Shown piece after piece: positions 33,341 to 45,000 of a DNA stretch of 64,000 bases (position 1 is its first letter; each line of letters starts with the position of its first letter). A model generated the notes under the pieces. It was given only the letters and a program-made list of their open reading frames with translations. It searched no databases and was not told where the DNA came from. Made by a program: the position numbers and the translations under genes. This DNA comes from Dastarcus helophoroides (taxonomy: Eukaryota; Arthropoda; Insecta; Coleoptera; Bothrideridae): the NCBI GenBank assembly GCA_028583605.1, contig CM053329.1, positions 7,564,001 through 7,628,000 on the forward strand. The letters are read 5' to 3'.

Positions 33341-33679
33341 ATCAAATTGTATCAAAAAATATTTTCTAGTTTTTCAATTGCTTAATTTTAAGCCGATGCA
33401 TTTGATAATTTATAAATAAAATTATACTTATCACATTCTCAGCCATTTGATTTTATCTGATGCAGAAAAATATAAATTCTTTTCTGTCACACCTAAATTA
33501 CTGCAGTTACGCCACTGGCGATTGGCTGGTGCTGCCAGCTAGTGGTTCGGGTTCGGAGATTTGTTAGAATACTTTAATTCTGTGATCCAAGTGACAAATG
33601 TCACAATTTGACAAATAAATTGTAGGTTAATTTTTCAATATTTTGATTGCAAACAATTGTAGTGCACAATTGAGTAAAA

Positions 33680-34520
33680 ATGACCTCACTAAGAACCCAA
33701 ATGCGTTATATGAATCCTTACGATGTCCATAAATTATTAATAAACGAGTACATATTAAAAAGACCAGGTGACACGAAATTTTTCAAACGGGACACCTCGA
33801 AAGATCGTACTGATTACGACGTCCTAAAAGATAATCATAAATTCCTGTGGGATTCGGAGCCTACCACTTGGGAGCAACAGTTTGCCAAAAAATATTACGA
33901 TAAACTCTTTAAAGAATATTGTATAGCTGACTTGACCAGGTATAAAGAAAATAAGGTAAGCATCGACAAAAACCTCAAACCTTTTTCTAACCATTACAAT
34001 TTGCGAAAGATAGCCTTACGGTGGAGAATAGAAAAGGAAGTGGTTATAGGAAAAGGGCAGTTCATTTGTGGTAATAAGCACTGTGAAGAAAAAGACTTGT
34101 TAAGAAGTTGGGAGGTTAACTTTGCTTATCAAGAAAACGGTGAAAGGAAAAATGCTCTAATTAAAATTAGTAAGTATCTGTCAATAAATTTTAAGCAGTA
34201 ATCTTACATAATTATATGTTGTAGGACTTTGCCCAATTTGTTCGAAAAAGTTGAATTACCACAGTCAGAAGAAAGAAGTGAAACGAATGAAGAGAAAGAC
34301 ATTCAAGAAGAAGCACAAAGAGAAAACTAGGAGTAAATTGAAAAATACTGGTGAACATTCCATTTCAGATGACCCTGCTAATGATGTAGAAGAGGCATGC
34401 ACAAGTTCTACTACAAATGAAATTGCAACAGAAGAATCTCCATGGGAGAGTTTAAAACCACCTGAAGTGAAATCCAGGGAAGAAGAAATGGAAGATTATC
34501 TACATGATCTTTTGTTGTAA
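33680..34520 (+). CDS. FRA10AC1: FRA10AC1 homologue (three exons)
   Basis: Exons are 33680-33955, 34010-34169 and 34225-34520. The first intron is 54 bp with no in-frame stop, so the genomic frame reads straight through it. It is recognised because family members read YKENK directly followed by FGFRWR or IALRWR, and because it has GTAAGC, a CTAAC branch-site-like string and an AAAG acceptor. The second intron (34170-34224) is GTAAGT...TTGTAG. Motifs: KFLWDSEPTTWEQQFAKKYY, LFKEYCIADLTRYKENK, RWRIEKEVVIGKGQFICG, CSKKLNYHSQKKE with the Cys pairs CGNKHC and CPIC, a Lys/Arg-rich stretch, and an acidic EEEMEDYLHDLLL end. FRA10AC1 is a conserved nuclear protein found in spliceosomal preparations. 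The N-terminus is shorter than in vertebrates. Confidence 0.95.
33956..34009 (+). other. 54-nt in-frame intron of FRA10AC1
   Basis: GTAAGC donor, TTTTCTAACC (branch-point consensus) 16-18 nt before the acceptor, and GCGAAAG at the 3' end. A multiple of three with no stop codon; if retained it would add 18 residues at a conserved junction. Confidence 0.85.
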
Positions 34521-35090
34521 TATTGGAAGTTTTTGATTTTGAAGCTTATATTAAGTAAAACTGTACAAAACCAATTTGTTTTTACTAAAAGACTCTCTTG
34601 CAACTTAAAATATTTTGATATTTACCTTTCAGCATTCATTAGTAGATTACCTGAATTGCAAATACACACTTCCATATTAAAATTAGTTCCATTGCCAATC
34701 TATCCCTTTATTTTTGCATCTTACTTGCAGTGCTCCAACAGCATTGGACTAGCAAGGGGATTGTACTTAGGAAAACGATAGCTTCTTGGCCATTCTAACA
34801 CAATTGTGTTTCCTAAGCGTCTCCTGAAGAAAGCTGGGTGCGTTATTTTTTTTACCGCATGAAATTCATGGTGATCACTAGAAACCGGATTATGTGCAAA
34901 TGCATATTTAACCAATTTTCACCAGTTACTAGATATTTTACCTAAAATCTAATGATGATGCATATTTTCAATATTTTTCGATGGGTACTCAATGATTGAA
35001 GTCTTACTAAGCTCGGGGTGGGATGTTTACTCTCCTTGGTTAAAGTAGTCTTATCGAAAATTTATATTCACTAGATGGGTACAATTTTTT
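34521..35090. other. Downstream of FRA10AC1; 3' UTR and spacer
   Basis: Contains short chance ORFs and an ACTAGAAACCGGATTATG string near 34878 that is shared, inverted, with sequences near 7422 and 38029. No other feature. Confidence 0.4.
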
Positions 35091-37240
35091 TCTTCAAAAT
35101 TCTACTTTTTGACAAAATTTGTAATTGATTTTCAAATTTATTATTTAAATCTGACTTGCTTCTTGTCAAAATCTAATCTTTTTAAAATTTTGAATTTTTA
35201 TCCCAACATTTTTTGTTTGTTTTTCTTCAAAATTTCTGTTTTACAAAATTTCCAGTTTTTTAAAATATGAATTTCTGTAAATTTCGACTTGTTTAACAAA
35301 ATTTGCCCTTTTCTCAAAATTGGTCAATCTTGACAAAAAAGTTAAAATTTTGAAAGAATTTTTTTTGGAATTTCTGAATTTTTGTAAAAAGGTAAAACTG
35401 CTAGCAAATTTGCTTTGGAAACTTCAAGGCTTTCAAGATATTTTTAATCCAATTTTATGAAAATTCCAACTTGTTTCTCAAAATTTATCTCAATATTGGA
35501 CATTTTCTGATGTCTTGGTGGGGCACTTGTCTCCCTCTGACTTAAACAGACAAGAGAAAATAAATACTTAATTGGAGAATTTGAAGTTTTTCTCAAAATT
35601 TGCTCTAAGATCTTTTGAATTTTTACTAGGTTTCGTCCTTTTCCTTGAAATTTCTTTCTTAAAATTTAACTTTCAAAATTTCGTTTCTCAATTTCAAGGG
35701 TTTTCTCGACACCTCGTCTTTTTCAAAACGTTATTTTTTGTAGCATTGGAACCTTTTTGAAATTTTTTACTTGCTAGAATCAGAACTTTCAAATATTTTT
35801 ACTTTTTGCTCAAAATTTGATTTTTTTCTAAATGTTTGTCAATCTCAAAATTCAGTATTTAATATTTCTCGAAAAGACTTTTTCTTCAAAATTTGTCTTT
35901 TTTCCAAATTTCGATCTTTTTCTCTAAATTTCTTTTTTTTTCCAAAATTTGTTTTTGGAAATTTTGAGTTTTTTTTCTTGAAATTAGTAATTTCCTCGAA
36001 ATTGGAAATTTTTTTAAAAAATCATCTTTTGGAAATTTCGAATTTTATGTCAACATAAATTGAAATACAAATCTTGTCCCCTGAAATCAAGAAAGATTAA
36101 AAAACACAACAAAGGTTGCTCTAACGCGGTTCGATAACCAAGCTGTCATCTTCAGAGAAATCAACATCATATGCATTATGGTCCTAGAAATCTCAACTTT
36201 TTCTTCGAAATTCACCTTTTTTTTTCAAAGTTTCGAAATTTATATTCAAAATTCATCTTCGTGTCGACAACTACTCTCAAATTTGACTATTTTTTCAGAA
36301 TTTTATTGTCTGTGGGAATATTTCTAGTTTTCTCGAAGTTTCTTCTTTTTCGGAATTTTCGACTATTTTTTCAGAATTCGTTTTTTTTTAAATTAAATTT
36401 GCATTTCATTACAAAATTCGAATTTTTTTAAAGACGGACTTTCTTTAAAAAATTTCAAATTTTTTCTTAACACTCGACCCTCGAAAATTTGACCATAATT
36501 TTGGTTTTTTCCGTTAGTTTAAGTATTTTTCTAAAAATTTAGATCTTTTAGGAACTGAATTTCCAGAAATGTTGACCCAATTCCTAAGGTTTCTAGAAAT
36601 TTCAACTTTTTCCTCGAAACTCGTCTTTTTCTCGAAATTTTGTTCTTTTTTCTAAAATAAGTGTTTTTCCCAAAATTCCACTTTATTCTCAAAATTCTAC
36701 TTTTTGGCCTTTTTATTCAAAAATCATCTTTCTTTGAAATCCTGTCATGTATTCTTAAAATATTAATTCTGAAGAAAAAATTTGAAATTTTTCATAAAAA
36801 AATGTAATAATTCAGAAGGATTCGAATTATTAAAAATATTATAGTTTGACAAAAATACAGATTTAAAAAAAATTCGAAATCATTACAAAATCTCGAAATT
36901 AAAAAAAATATTTCTAAACAATTGAAATTCCTAAAAAAGCAAAATTAAAAAAAATGAATACTTTCAAAAAAAATGTTACAAAAGTTCATAAAAGATCTAA
37001 ATGTTTGCAAATGTTAAATTTTGAAAGTGAGTTTTTTAAAAGTCGACATTATGAAGTATCTATTTTGAAAAAAAGGCGAGATATACAAAAAACGTTGACA
37101 CACTCGAAAAAAGTGGAAATTAAAAAAAATTCAGTCGAAATTTTGAAAAAAAGGATTCAAAATCTTGGAAAAAGGCGGAAATTTTCAAAAAGGAACGTTC
37201 AAGTTTACAAGAAACGAGCGAGTTGATCGATAACTTTTAA
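35091..37240. repeat. Quasi-repetitive AT-rich block with a strand switch
   Basis: From about 35091 to 36740 the + strand is pyrimidine-rich with endlessly varied TTTTCTCAAAATTTCGA-like units. From about 36770 to 37230 the + strand becomes purine-rich with the complementary style of unit. ORFs here (Phe/Leu/Lys-rich) are composition artefacts. 36059-36166 is a Penelope-like terminal fragment inserted in it. Confidence 0.5.
36059..36166 (-). repeat. Penelope-like terminal fragment, copy 3
   Basis: TTGAAATACAAAT, then a purine-rich run and GGTTGCTCTAACGC, match 21149-21242. The minus strand carries CTGAAGATGAC and TTATCGAACCGCGTTAGAGC. No coding part is attached. Confidence 0.65.
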
Positions 37241-37539
37241 GGCTTGCAGTTTTATGTTTAGGTTTTACCGCAAAATGTCATTTAAAATGGCCTAGGTACG
37301 ACATTTTGAAAAATTCAGAACTTCTATAAATAAATTTCCAATTTGATCGCTAGCAGCGTTTAAGCCTGAAATTTGTTAACAAACTTTCAAACCTTAATTT
37401 AAATTTTTGGAAAATGTCGAAATTTTAAGATCGACAAACGCAGAACAAAACAAAATTCAGAATTATTTAAAACTAAATTAATTTTGAAAGAAAAAAGCAA
37501 TTTCAAGAAAAACTTTTAAATTTAGTAGGCACATACTAG

Positions 37540-37950
37540 AAATTTGTCAAAATTGGAAGAAAATTTGTTCAAACTGACAATAAATTTGTACAAATTAGAA
37601 GCAAATCTGTTCAAATTGGAAACAAATTTGTTCAAATTGGAAACAAATTTGTTCAAATTAAGAACAAATTTGTTTATTTTAGAATCAAACCTATTCGAAT
37701 TAGAAGGCAAACTTATTAAAATTAAAAGCTAATTTGTTAAAACTTGAAGCAATTAAAAGCAAATTTCTTTAAAATAAAAGGAAAATCCTACAAATCAGAA
37801 GCAAAATTGTTAAAATTGGAATCAAACCTATTCAAATTAGAAGGCAAACTTATTAAAATTAAAAGTAAATTTGTTAAAACTGGAAGCAATTAGAAGCAAA
37901 TTTCTTTAAAAGAAAAGGAAAATCCTACAAATCAGTTATTATTATTTAAA
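37540..37950 (+). repeat. 21-bp minisatellite with higher-order repeat
   Basis: 37560-37700 is built from diverging 21-bp units (AAATTTGTTCAAATTGGAAAC). An ORF through them (37544-37732) therefore reads NLFKLET-like heptads. Segments at about 37686-37800 and 37812-37936 repeat one another, giving a higher-order period of about 125 bp. The heptad ORF has no other sign of being a gene. Confidence 0.75.
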
Positions 37951-38325
37951 GTTGCATATTTTGACACTTTTCATGCATATTTTAAGCATTTTGTGTGCAT
38001 ATTTCAAGCTTTTATGTTGCATATAATCCGGTCTCTAGTGATCACTGTTATATTGTTTTCAAATATCTATAGTACTCTACTTCCTAAATATTGAAATAAA
38101 GGATCTCTTTAAAGCTATCATTTTCTAGTTGGAAGTTATTCAAATAAAATTCGCAAAATTAGGAAAAAAACACCAACTATGCAGGTAAAGGATAATAATT
38201 TAGCAAACCAAAAATTTAAATTCAATATTTAATAAATTCAAAGACAAATAAAATTTATTTTTAATTAATAAACAGTAAAAAATATTTAACATATACAAAA
38301 ATAGTTCATATTCATGAATAATATA
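37951..38325 (-). other. 3' flank of PRKDC
   Basis: A minus-strand AATAAA at 38259-38254 lies about 70 bp after the stop and is a plausible poly(A) signal. Farther out is an ATCCGGTCTCTAG-bearing repeat end (near 38029). Confidence 0.45.
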
Positions 38326-39034
38326 TTATATCCAAGGTGCCCAACCATAAAACATTCGACCAAGTAAATTATAATCAGTTGCATGATCTATCAAACAATC
38401 AACTTGATCTTCCACTGACATTTTGTCGCCTAAGCCTCTTGCTCTGACATTATACGAACCACTTCCTTTAACCCAGTTGACATAAGCAGACGTGTATTGA
38501 TTTCTATACTTGGGACCCCCTTCTAACTCTTTAATCATAATTGTCGAGGAATTAGCACCTTCCAACTTTCGCTTAGCTTGTTCTATTTTCTCCTCAGGAT
38601 ACCAACCTGCCGAATCCAAAGAATTCGACTTAGCAGCAAACTCTAACCAATCGATAGATGGTTCCCTAATAAACACACCCATGACAGCCAATAAAGGGTT
38701 CTTGTTTTCTCTAAGAACCCGCAAACAATGTATCATAGCTTCTTTAAAATGCCCAACTTCCTTCATGGGTTCCATAAAGTAAACAATGTGGGGAGTAAGG
38801 CGGAACGGAACCAACTCAGGAACGCCCAAAAATTGGGTCGCTGTACCAAAAGCGTGGCCGAAATCGATGCCTAGAACTCTCCCGCTTTTGAGGCAAACCA
38901 TTAAATTGCCTAGATGTCTATCACCGACTCCTAGAATCCAGTGGCATGCGCACAACGCACCGTAACTTTTCATGAAATTATGTCTGAATGCTATGAAAGT
39001 TTCCGTATTGATGCTTAGGCTCCAAAACGCGGTT
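38326..39034 (-). CDS. PRKDC: PRKDC exon: kinase C-lobe and FATC
   Basis: Acceptor TATATTTCAG before 39034. It starts mid-codon (AG from the previous exon plus A). Contains TFIAFRHNFMKSYGAL, GDRHLGNL, DFGHAFGTATQFLGVPELVP and the FATC DYNLLGRMFYGWAPWI, then TAA at 38326-38328. Confidence 0.97.
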
Positions 39035-42000
39035 CTGAAATATATAAAATTATTTCAGAAATATAATTCAAGAGCTCATCCTACTTCTAAAATTAATATA
39101 AGTCTTTTCTGCAGAATTTTTTTCGAATTTCCTCCTTTTAGAAGTCTTCCAAATAGAGCCGCCCTAGGCCAAATATTTTTCATTCTTTAGCGTCTTTTAT
39201 TCATTGTTATAATAAAACAACGTTTAGATCACAAGTTGACAAAATAAATGTTTCTGATCTGATCAGGAAAAAAGTTGAATGTTTCGATTTTTTTAAATAT
39301 ACACCTTTTTGTTGATTTAAAGTTTAAAGTTGACATTTTAATTATTCTCGGAATTTTGAGAAAAAGCAGAAATATCGAATTAAGATCTTATTGGATAGAA
39401 GTCGTGAGTAGGGTTTGCAATCTTGCAGACATTATTTTCCCGCGGAAATGTTGCGCCATTTCCGCAAGATTTCACGAAAGTGTTGGGAATTTTTAACATA
39501 ATTTCCGCATTTAACCACGAAATATTATTTTTTATCCCAAGTTTAACATAAAATTTCAAGAAAAAACCTACAGTTTGAATTAATATAAAAATTTTAAAAA
39601 AAATATACAAGAAGATTTTTTTCAAAACTTCGACTTAAATCACCATTTTGCCTTTTCTAAAAGTTTCTGAGTAAAAAATCGAATTTTCGAAATATTAAAA
39701 CTAAGCTTAATATTCAAATTTTTATTTTTTTATGTACAAGTTTTCCTTAAAATTTCTTCTTTTTTTCTCGAAATTTGGTGTTAAAACTTGCATTTTACTT
39801 TTAAACATTTTGAGTTTTTTCCGAAGAGTTAAGTTAAACTTATTAGTACTTTTTCCAAACTTTAAACTTTTTCACAAAATTTTCAGAATTTAAGTTCGAA
39901 ATTTTGAGGTTTCCTACGCATTTTAAGCTTTAAGTGATATCAGGTTTAAATGTCGGAACTTGTAGACAGTTATCATTATTACTTTTTTTCGATTGAAAAT
40001 AAGAAAGTTCAAGCTTTTTAGAAAATTTCACCTATAACTTTTTTTTCCGATAAAAATGGTTTGTACTTATGTTTGACTTTTTTATCAAAATTCTGAAAGT
40101 ACACTTTCGGTTTTTAAGTTTACCTAAAATTATATCTTAAACTCAAAATTGTACCTCGTTCGGATTTTATTTTTAATAGATAATTGCAATGTTAAAACCT
40201 CCATATCTTTCACGTTTTTTTTTATTTTACAAAAAAACTCGAAAATTCTTGATTTATTCACTTTTGACTTTCTTTTTTCGAAATTTCGATATTACTAAAT
40301 TAAAACGTCCTAATTTTATTTATATAAATTAAGGAAAAAAATAAGAATAAAAAGTCTAAGTATGGAAATTTAATAAAATCGGCGACATTTGAAGAAAATA
40401 TTTGGAATTTATGAAAAACAGTTTTTAATATTTTGAATTAAAACTAGAAATTTTAATCAACATTTTAAACAAAACTTCTTTAATCAGTATGTATCGAGTG
40501 GAAATTTTAATGTACTAAAAAACCGAAAAATAAACTCAAAACCTCTTTGATTTAATCTGATTGTGAGATTTACTCCCATATCAAAATTTCAATTTTCATT
40601 TCAAAATTTCGATATTTAAACTCGACCTTGATTTAAAAGTGAAATTTGTTTAAAAAAAGTTATCAACTTTCAAGTTCAAACTGAAATTTAGAAAAAAAAA
40701 AACTCAAAATATATTTTATCATCGAAATTTTAAGACAGTCATCAAACATTTCAATTTTAAATCTTAAAATACATAAGTCAATAAATTTAAAAAATTAAAT
40801 TTGTTACGTTAACTCAAACATTCGAGAAGAAAGTCGACATTTTGACAAGAAACCCAGCATTTATGAAAAAATAGTTCAAAAGATAAAGCAGGACTTTAGA
40901 GGTTAATCTCTAAATTTTGATGAAACCAGACACATTTTGTGAAGAAATCTCGAAACGAATTGTGCTTTTAAACCCTATATTTTACATTAAAAATTGTATA
41001 AAAATTGAAAATTTGAAATAACACTAAAAACTATAAATTTAAATTGATAATTTGCAAATAAAAGATGAAATCGTGAAAAAAAAACCTCCAAATTTATAAA
41101 ACAGAATGCCTGAGCCCGATCTTTAAATTTCAAGCTGAAATTACAAACGTTTTAAAAAAAGGTGACAATTTTTCTAAAAAGATGAAATTTCGAACTTAAA
41201 TCAACGCAAGTAAAAACCGCTGCCTTTAATTAGGAAACTCGAAAAAAGTGAAAATTTTGAAACTAAAGTCAGAATTTATAATTTCGAAATGTACAAGCAA
41301 AAGTCTAAATTTCGAATTTATACTAAAATGGGGAACAGAAGTTTTAATTGGAACTTAAAAGAAAATCGAAATTGAAAAAAATATTTTCCTCAAAAAGCAT
41401 AAAAAAAGCCATAAGTTTTGAAATTAAAAATGAAATTGCAACTTTAAGGTGGGAAAAATAAGTGAAAACTAAACCTTTTGAAAAAATTCACAATTTGAAA
41501 AAAAAATGAAATTTCTAAAAATAATTATAAAAAATTGAATTTAAGCCAAAATTTGGGGAAGAATTGTTTAACTCCGTAATTTTGAGAAAAAATCGAATTT
41601 TGAAGAAAAATTAGAAAGGATTTTTAAGTGAAAAAGTTGATCACCTATTGGTCCATAGAGAAACTACGGCAATCGCCAACAAGTGTCGTATGCAAGTGGA
41701 ATACAACCTGAACGGACGTCGAGCGACACCCGTTGATTCTTTAGTACTTACTTGTTGGAACCTTTGTTGGCGTTCAAGTTGGATATACCAAACTGACGAG
41801 ATCTAAGAAGATCGAAGCCGGCCTTTGGTTTCCAAACTTCAGATTTAATAAATGTTCACACCTATTGGTCTATGCATTAGAATCCTTGTCTTCTAGGACC
41901 TTCCTAGACAGCAATCGCTTCGCTAGGTGTTTGTGTTTCAACCGTTGGTAGTTCAGCTACCTATGATGTGTTTCAACGTTGGTAGTTCAGTTACCTATGA

Positions 42001-45000
42001 TTCACTATACACGCCTAGAGGGCTGCATGATTTGTAATCCAGGTTGTATTCTACTTACATTCGCCTTTTAACTTAAAAATTACACTTTTTCTCAACATTT
42101 CGATTTTTCCTAGTTAAAATTTCAATTCCAGTCTACATTTTTTGAAATTTTAAAAATTTTAACATAAATGTCAAAATTTCGGGGTTTTTCTCGATTTTTT
42201 GATTTAGTATAAACTTCAACTTTTAATGAAATTTTAAGGTTTATAACAAAATTTCGAAGTCAAACTCAAAAAACTTGCATTTTCGATCTTAAACTGAAAT
42301 GTTTGAGACTTTTTTTTTGCAAATTTTGATTTTTTAACTGAAACGACATTTTTCTAGAAATCTTCAGCTTAATCTTGAAATGACGCCTGATGCAATAAAT
42401 TTATTCTTTTAATGGAACATCCCATACATTGTTTTATATTTAGATTCTTTTTTAATATTAATCGAAAGTAGGTTGTTGAAGTAAATACAAGGGTGGTCGA
42501 AAAAGTTTCCGACCTTAACGTGAAGATGGCAGCACTCGCCAATAAAAGCTAGAGATTGTAGTTATGCATCTTTTAACAGCTACTCACCAAAATTTCAGCC
42601 GTTTTGGACGCGCAGTTGTTATTTGACAATCGTTTGAATAAATCAATGTGAGTGTTTTTGTGAATTTTGCAAATACAAGATGAGTTGGACTTTGTGTGGG
42701 GACTCTGCACCATCATTTACCGCAGTGAAATTCTGGGCAACTGAATTTAAACGTGGCCGTACCAGCTTGGGAGACAATGAACGTTCAAGACAAGTCAAGT
42801 TCACCAAGTGGTGACCGTCGAATTAAAGTGAGAAAGATAGCAGAGGCTATGAATATATCGGACGAACGTATTTGTCATATATTGAATCAAGATTTAAGCA
42901 TAAGAAAGCTGTCCGCGCGTTGGGTGCCACATTTGGTCACGTTAGACCAAAAACATGTTCGAATAAACATTTCCAACGCTCTGTTGGCGCAGTTTAAGCC
43001 AATGAATCAGAGTTTTGTCGCCGATTAATTACTATAAATGAAACATGGATACACCATCATACACCCGAAATGAAAATATAGTGAAAACAGTGAACTTTGA
43101 AGGGACAATCGGCTCCAAAGAAGGCAAACATGTTTTTTCGGCTGGGAAGTGATGGCGAATGTTTTTTGGGATAGTTATGGAGTTATCTTAATCGATTATC
43201 TTTAAACAGGAAAAACCATTACAGGAGCATACTAAGCATCGTTACTTGACAAACTGAAGGCAGAAGTTGCGGAAAAATGGCCACACTTGCAGAAAAAGAA
43301 AATCCTATTTCGCCAAACAATGCGCCGTCTCACACCTCCGCGGTCACCAAGGCGAAAATCCATGAATTACGGTTTGAACTGCTTGACCATCCTCCTTACT
43401 CACCACATCTAGCCCCAAGCAACTTCTTTTTGTTCTGTTCTAAAAACTGCGCTCGGAAAACAGAGATTTTCGTCACCTTCGTGAACAATTATTTTGCAGA
43501 GGAAAACACCGAGTATTATTTGGACGAGTTAAAAAGATATGAGCATCGCTGGGAGAAGTGTGTAGACTTACAAGGAGAAAAATTAAAGAAAAAATGGCTT
43601 TATCTATCTGTATCTTTATTAGATCAGAAACTACCCTCATACAGTGAGACTCAAGATTATGAATATTTTTTTTGGAATCAATCAATATTTTTAGAACTTA
43701 TTTTATTATAACTCAACTTATTTTTTTTTAAATTAATCTGTTGATAACAGAATTTAAAAAAATGAATTTTAACGCAAAGTTTCACAAATAAAAGAATTGT
43801 TATTCGATTTGGTAGTATAAAAATAAATAAAAATCTAAGTAGGTGCCAAATTTTAGTAATTTATCTTGTCACATTTGGAAAAAATCAATAAAAAACCATT
43901 ATTTCGATTTTACCTTTGACCCCTATCTCGAAAACGAAGCTTCTCCCGATATAGGTTTATATGAAACTTACATATTTTTGGACAAAGAATCTGCTGTTAA
44001 AATTTTTCAACCTAATTTTGGGAGATCGTGTATATTCTATTAAACTTTACAATGCATTTAACCAGTGCTTAACCACTGCTTAAATACGTTGTAAAAATGA
44101 ATTTTGCCTTACCTAAAAACATCCCATTCAACTTCATTTACAAGGGATCTATAAAACGCTATTGCTTTGTCTCTCCCAATTTTCGTTGCTGCCAATCCGA
44201 ATATCTCAAAATCAAGTTTCTTCTGAATAACTCCAGGTAAACTGCTGTAGTATTTTTCCTTAAGGTGTTCTAGATACTTATCAGCATCATTACGTTTTAT
44301 GGACTTTTCGACAAGTTTATGCAACGTAACAGTATCTTCTACCCATTCTATCATCCCCAAAGATGAAGTTAAGGGGCAAACCTATGAGAGAAAGCAATAA
44401 TTAGAAAACATCAAGAAATATTTTAAGACACAAATTTAGGTTAATAATGGAGAGAGATAAACAGGACGATTCAAAAGTATGTTGACAAACTTCAGACGGT
44501 GAATGCCAGGTCCGCCGCACATCCGTCAGGCGCTCTTGTGCAGACTCTAAAATAACGCCCCATTCAAATCCAATTAAAATCACAAAATTTCGACAAAGAA
44601 ACGAATTTTCGATAAAAACGGAAAATTACGAAAAATATAGAAATTTCAAATTTATGCTAAGAAGTTTGAGAAGAAAACTCGAAATTTAGAAAAAAGCTCA
44701 GAATTTCTAAAAAATGTCAAATTTCCGAAGAAATTTCAACGAAATTGAAAACTGAATTTTAAAGCATATATCGAGGTTTCCACTTAACTTAAAATATGGA
44801 ATATTTTGGTTAAAATTTAGGTTCTAGGTTTCTATATTTTTCTCGAAATTTTGACCGTAATTTCGAATTTCGATTATAACATAGAAATTTCCAGAAAAAA
44901 GTCGAAATTTCGAGAAAAAAGTCGAAATTTTGGTTATTAAAGATTGAAATTACTGAACACACCCTACTGCCAACTATCAATATTGTATGATAAGGGGTAT

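Larger units (their letters stand above)
39035..42480. other. PRKDC intron: AT-rich DNA and hammerhead repeat
   Basis: The first part of a 5.1-kb intron. It is almost entirely AAATTTCGA-type quasi-repetitive DNA up to 41640, followed by the hammerhead repeat copy 2. No coding sequence. Confidence 0.6.

Noticed and set aside
37544..37732. Coiled-coil protein of NLFKLET heptads
   Set aside because: Arises from a 21-bp tandem repeat; no start context, no conserved flanks, and the opposite strand is open as well.
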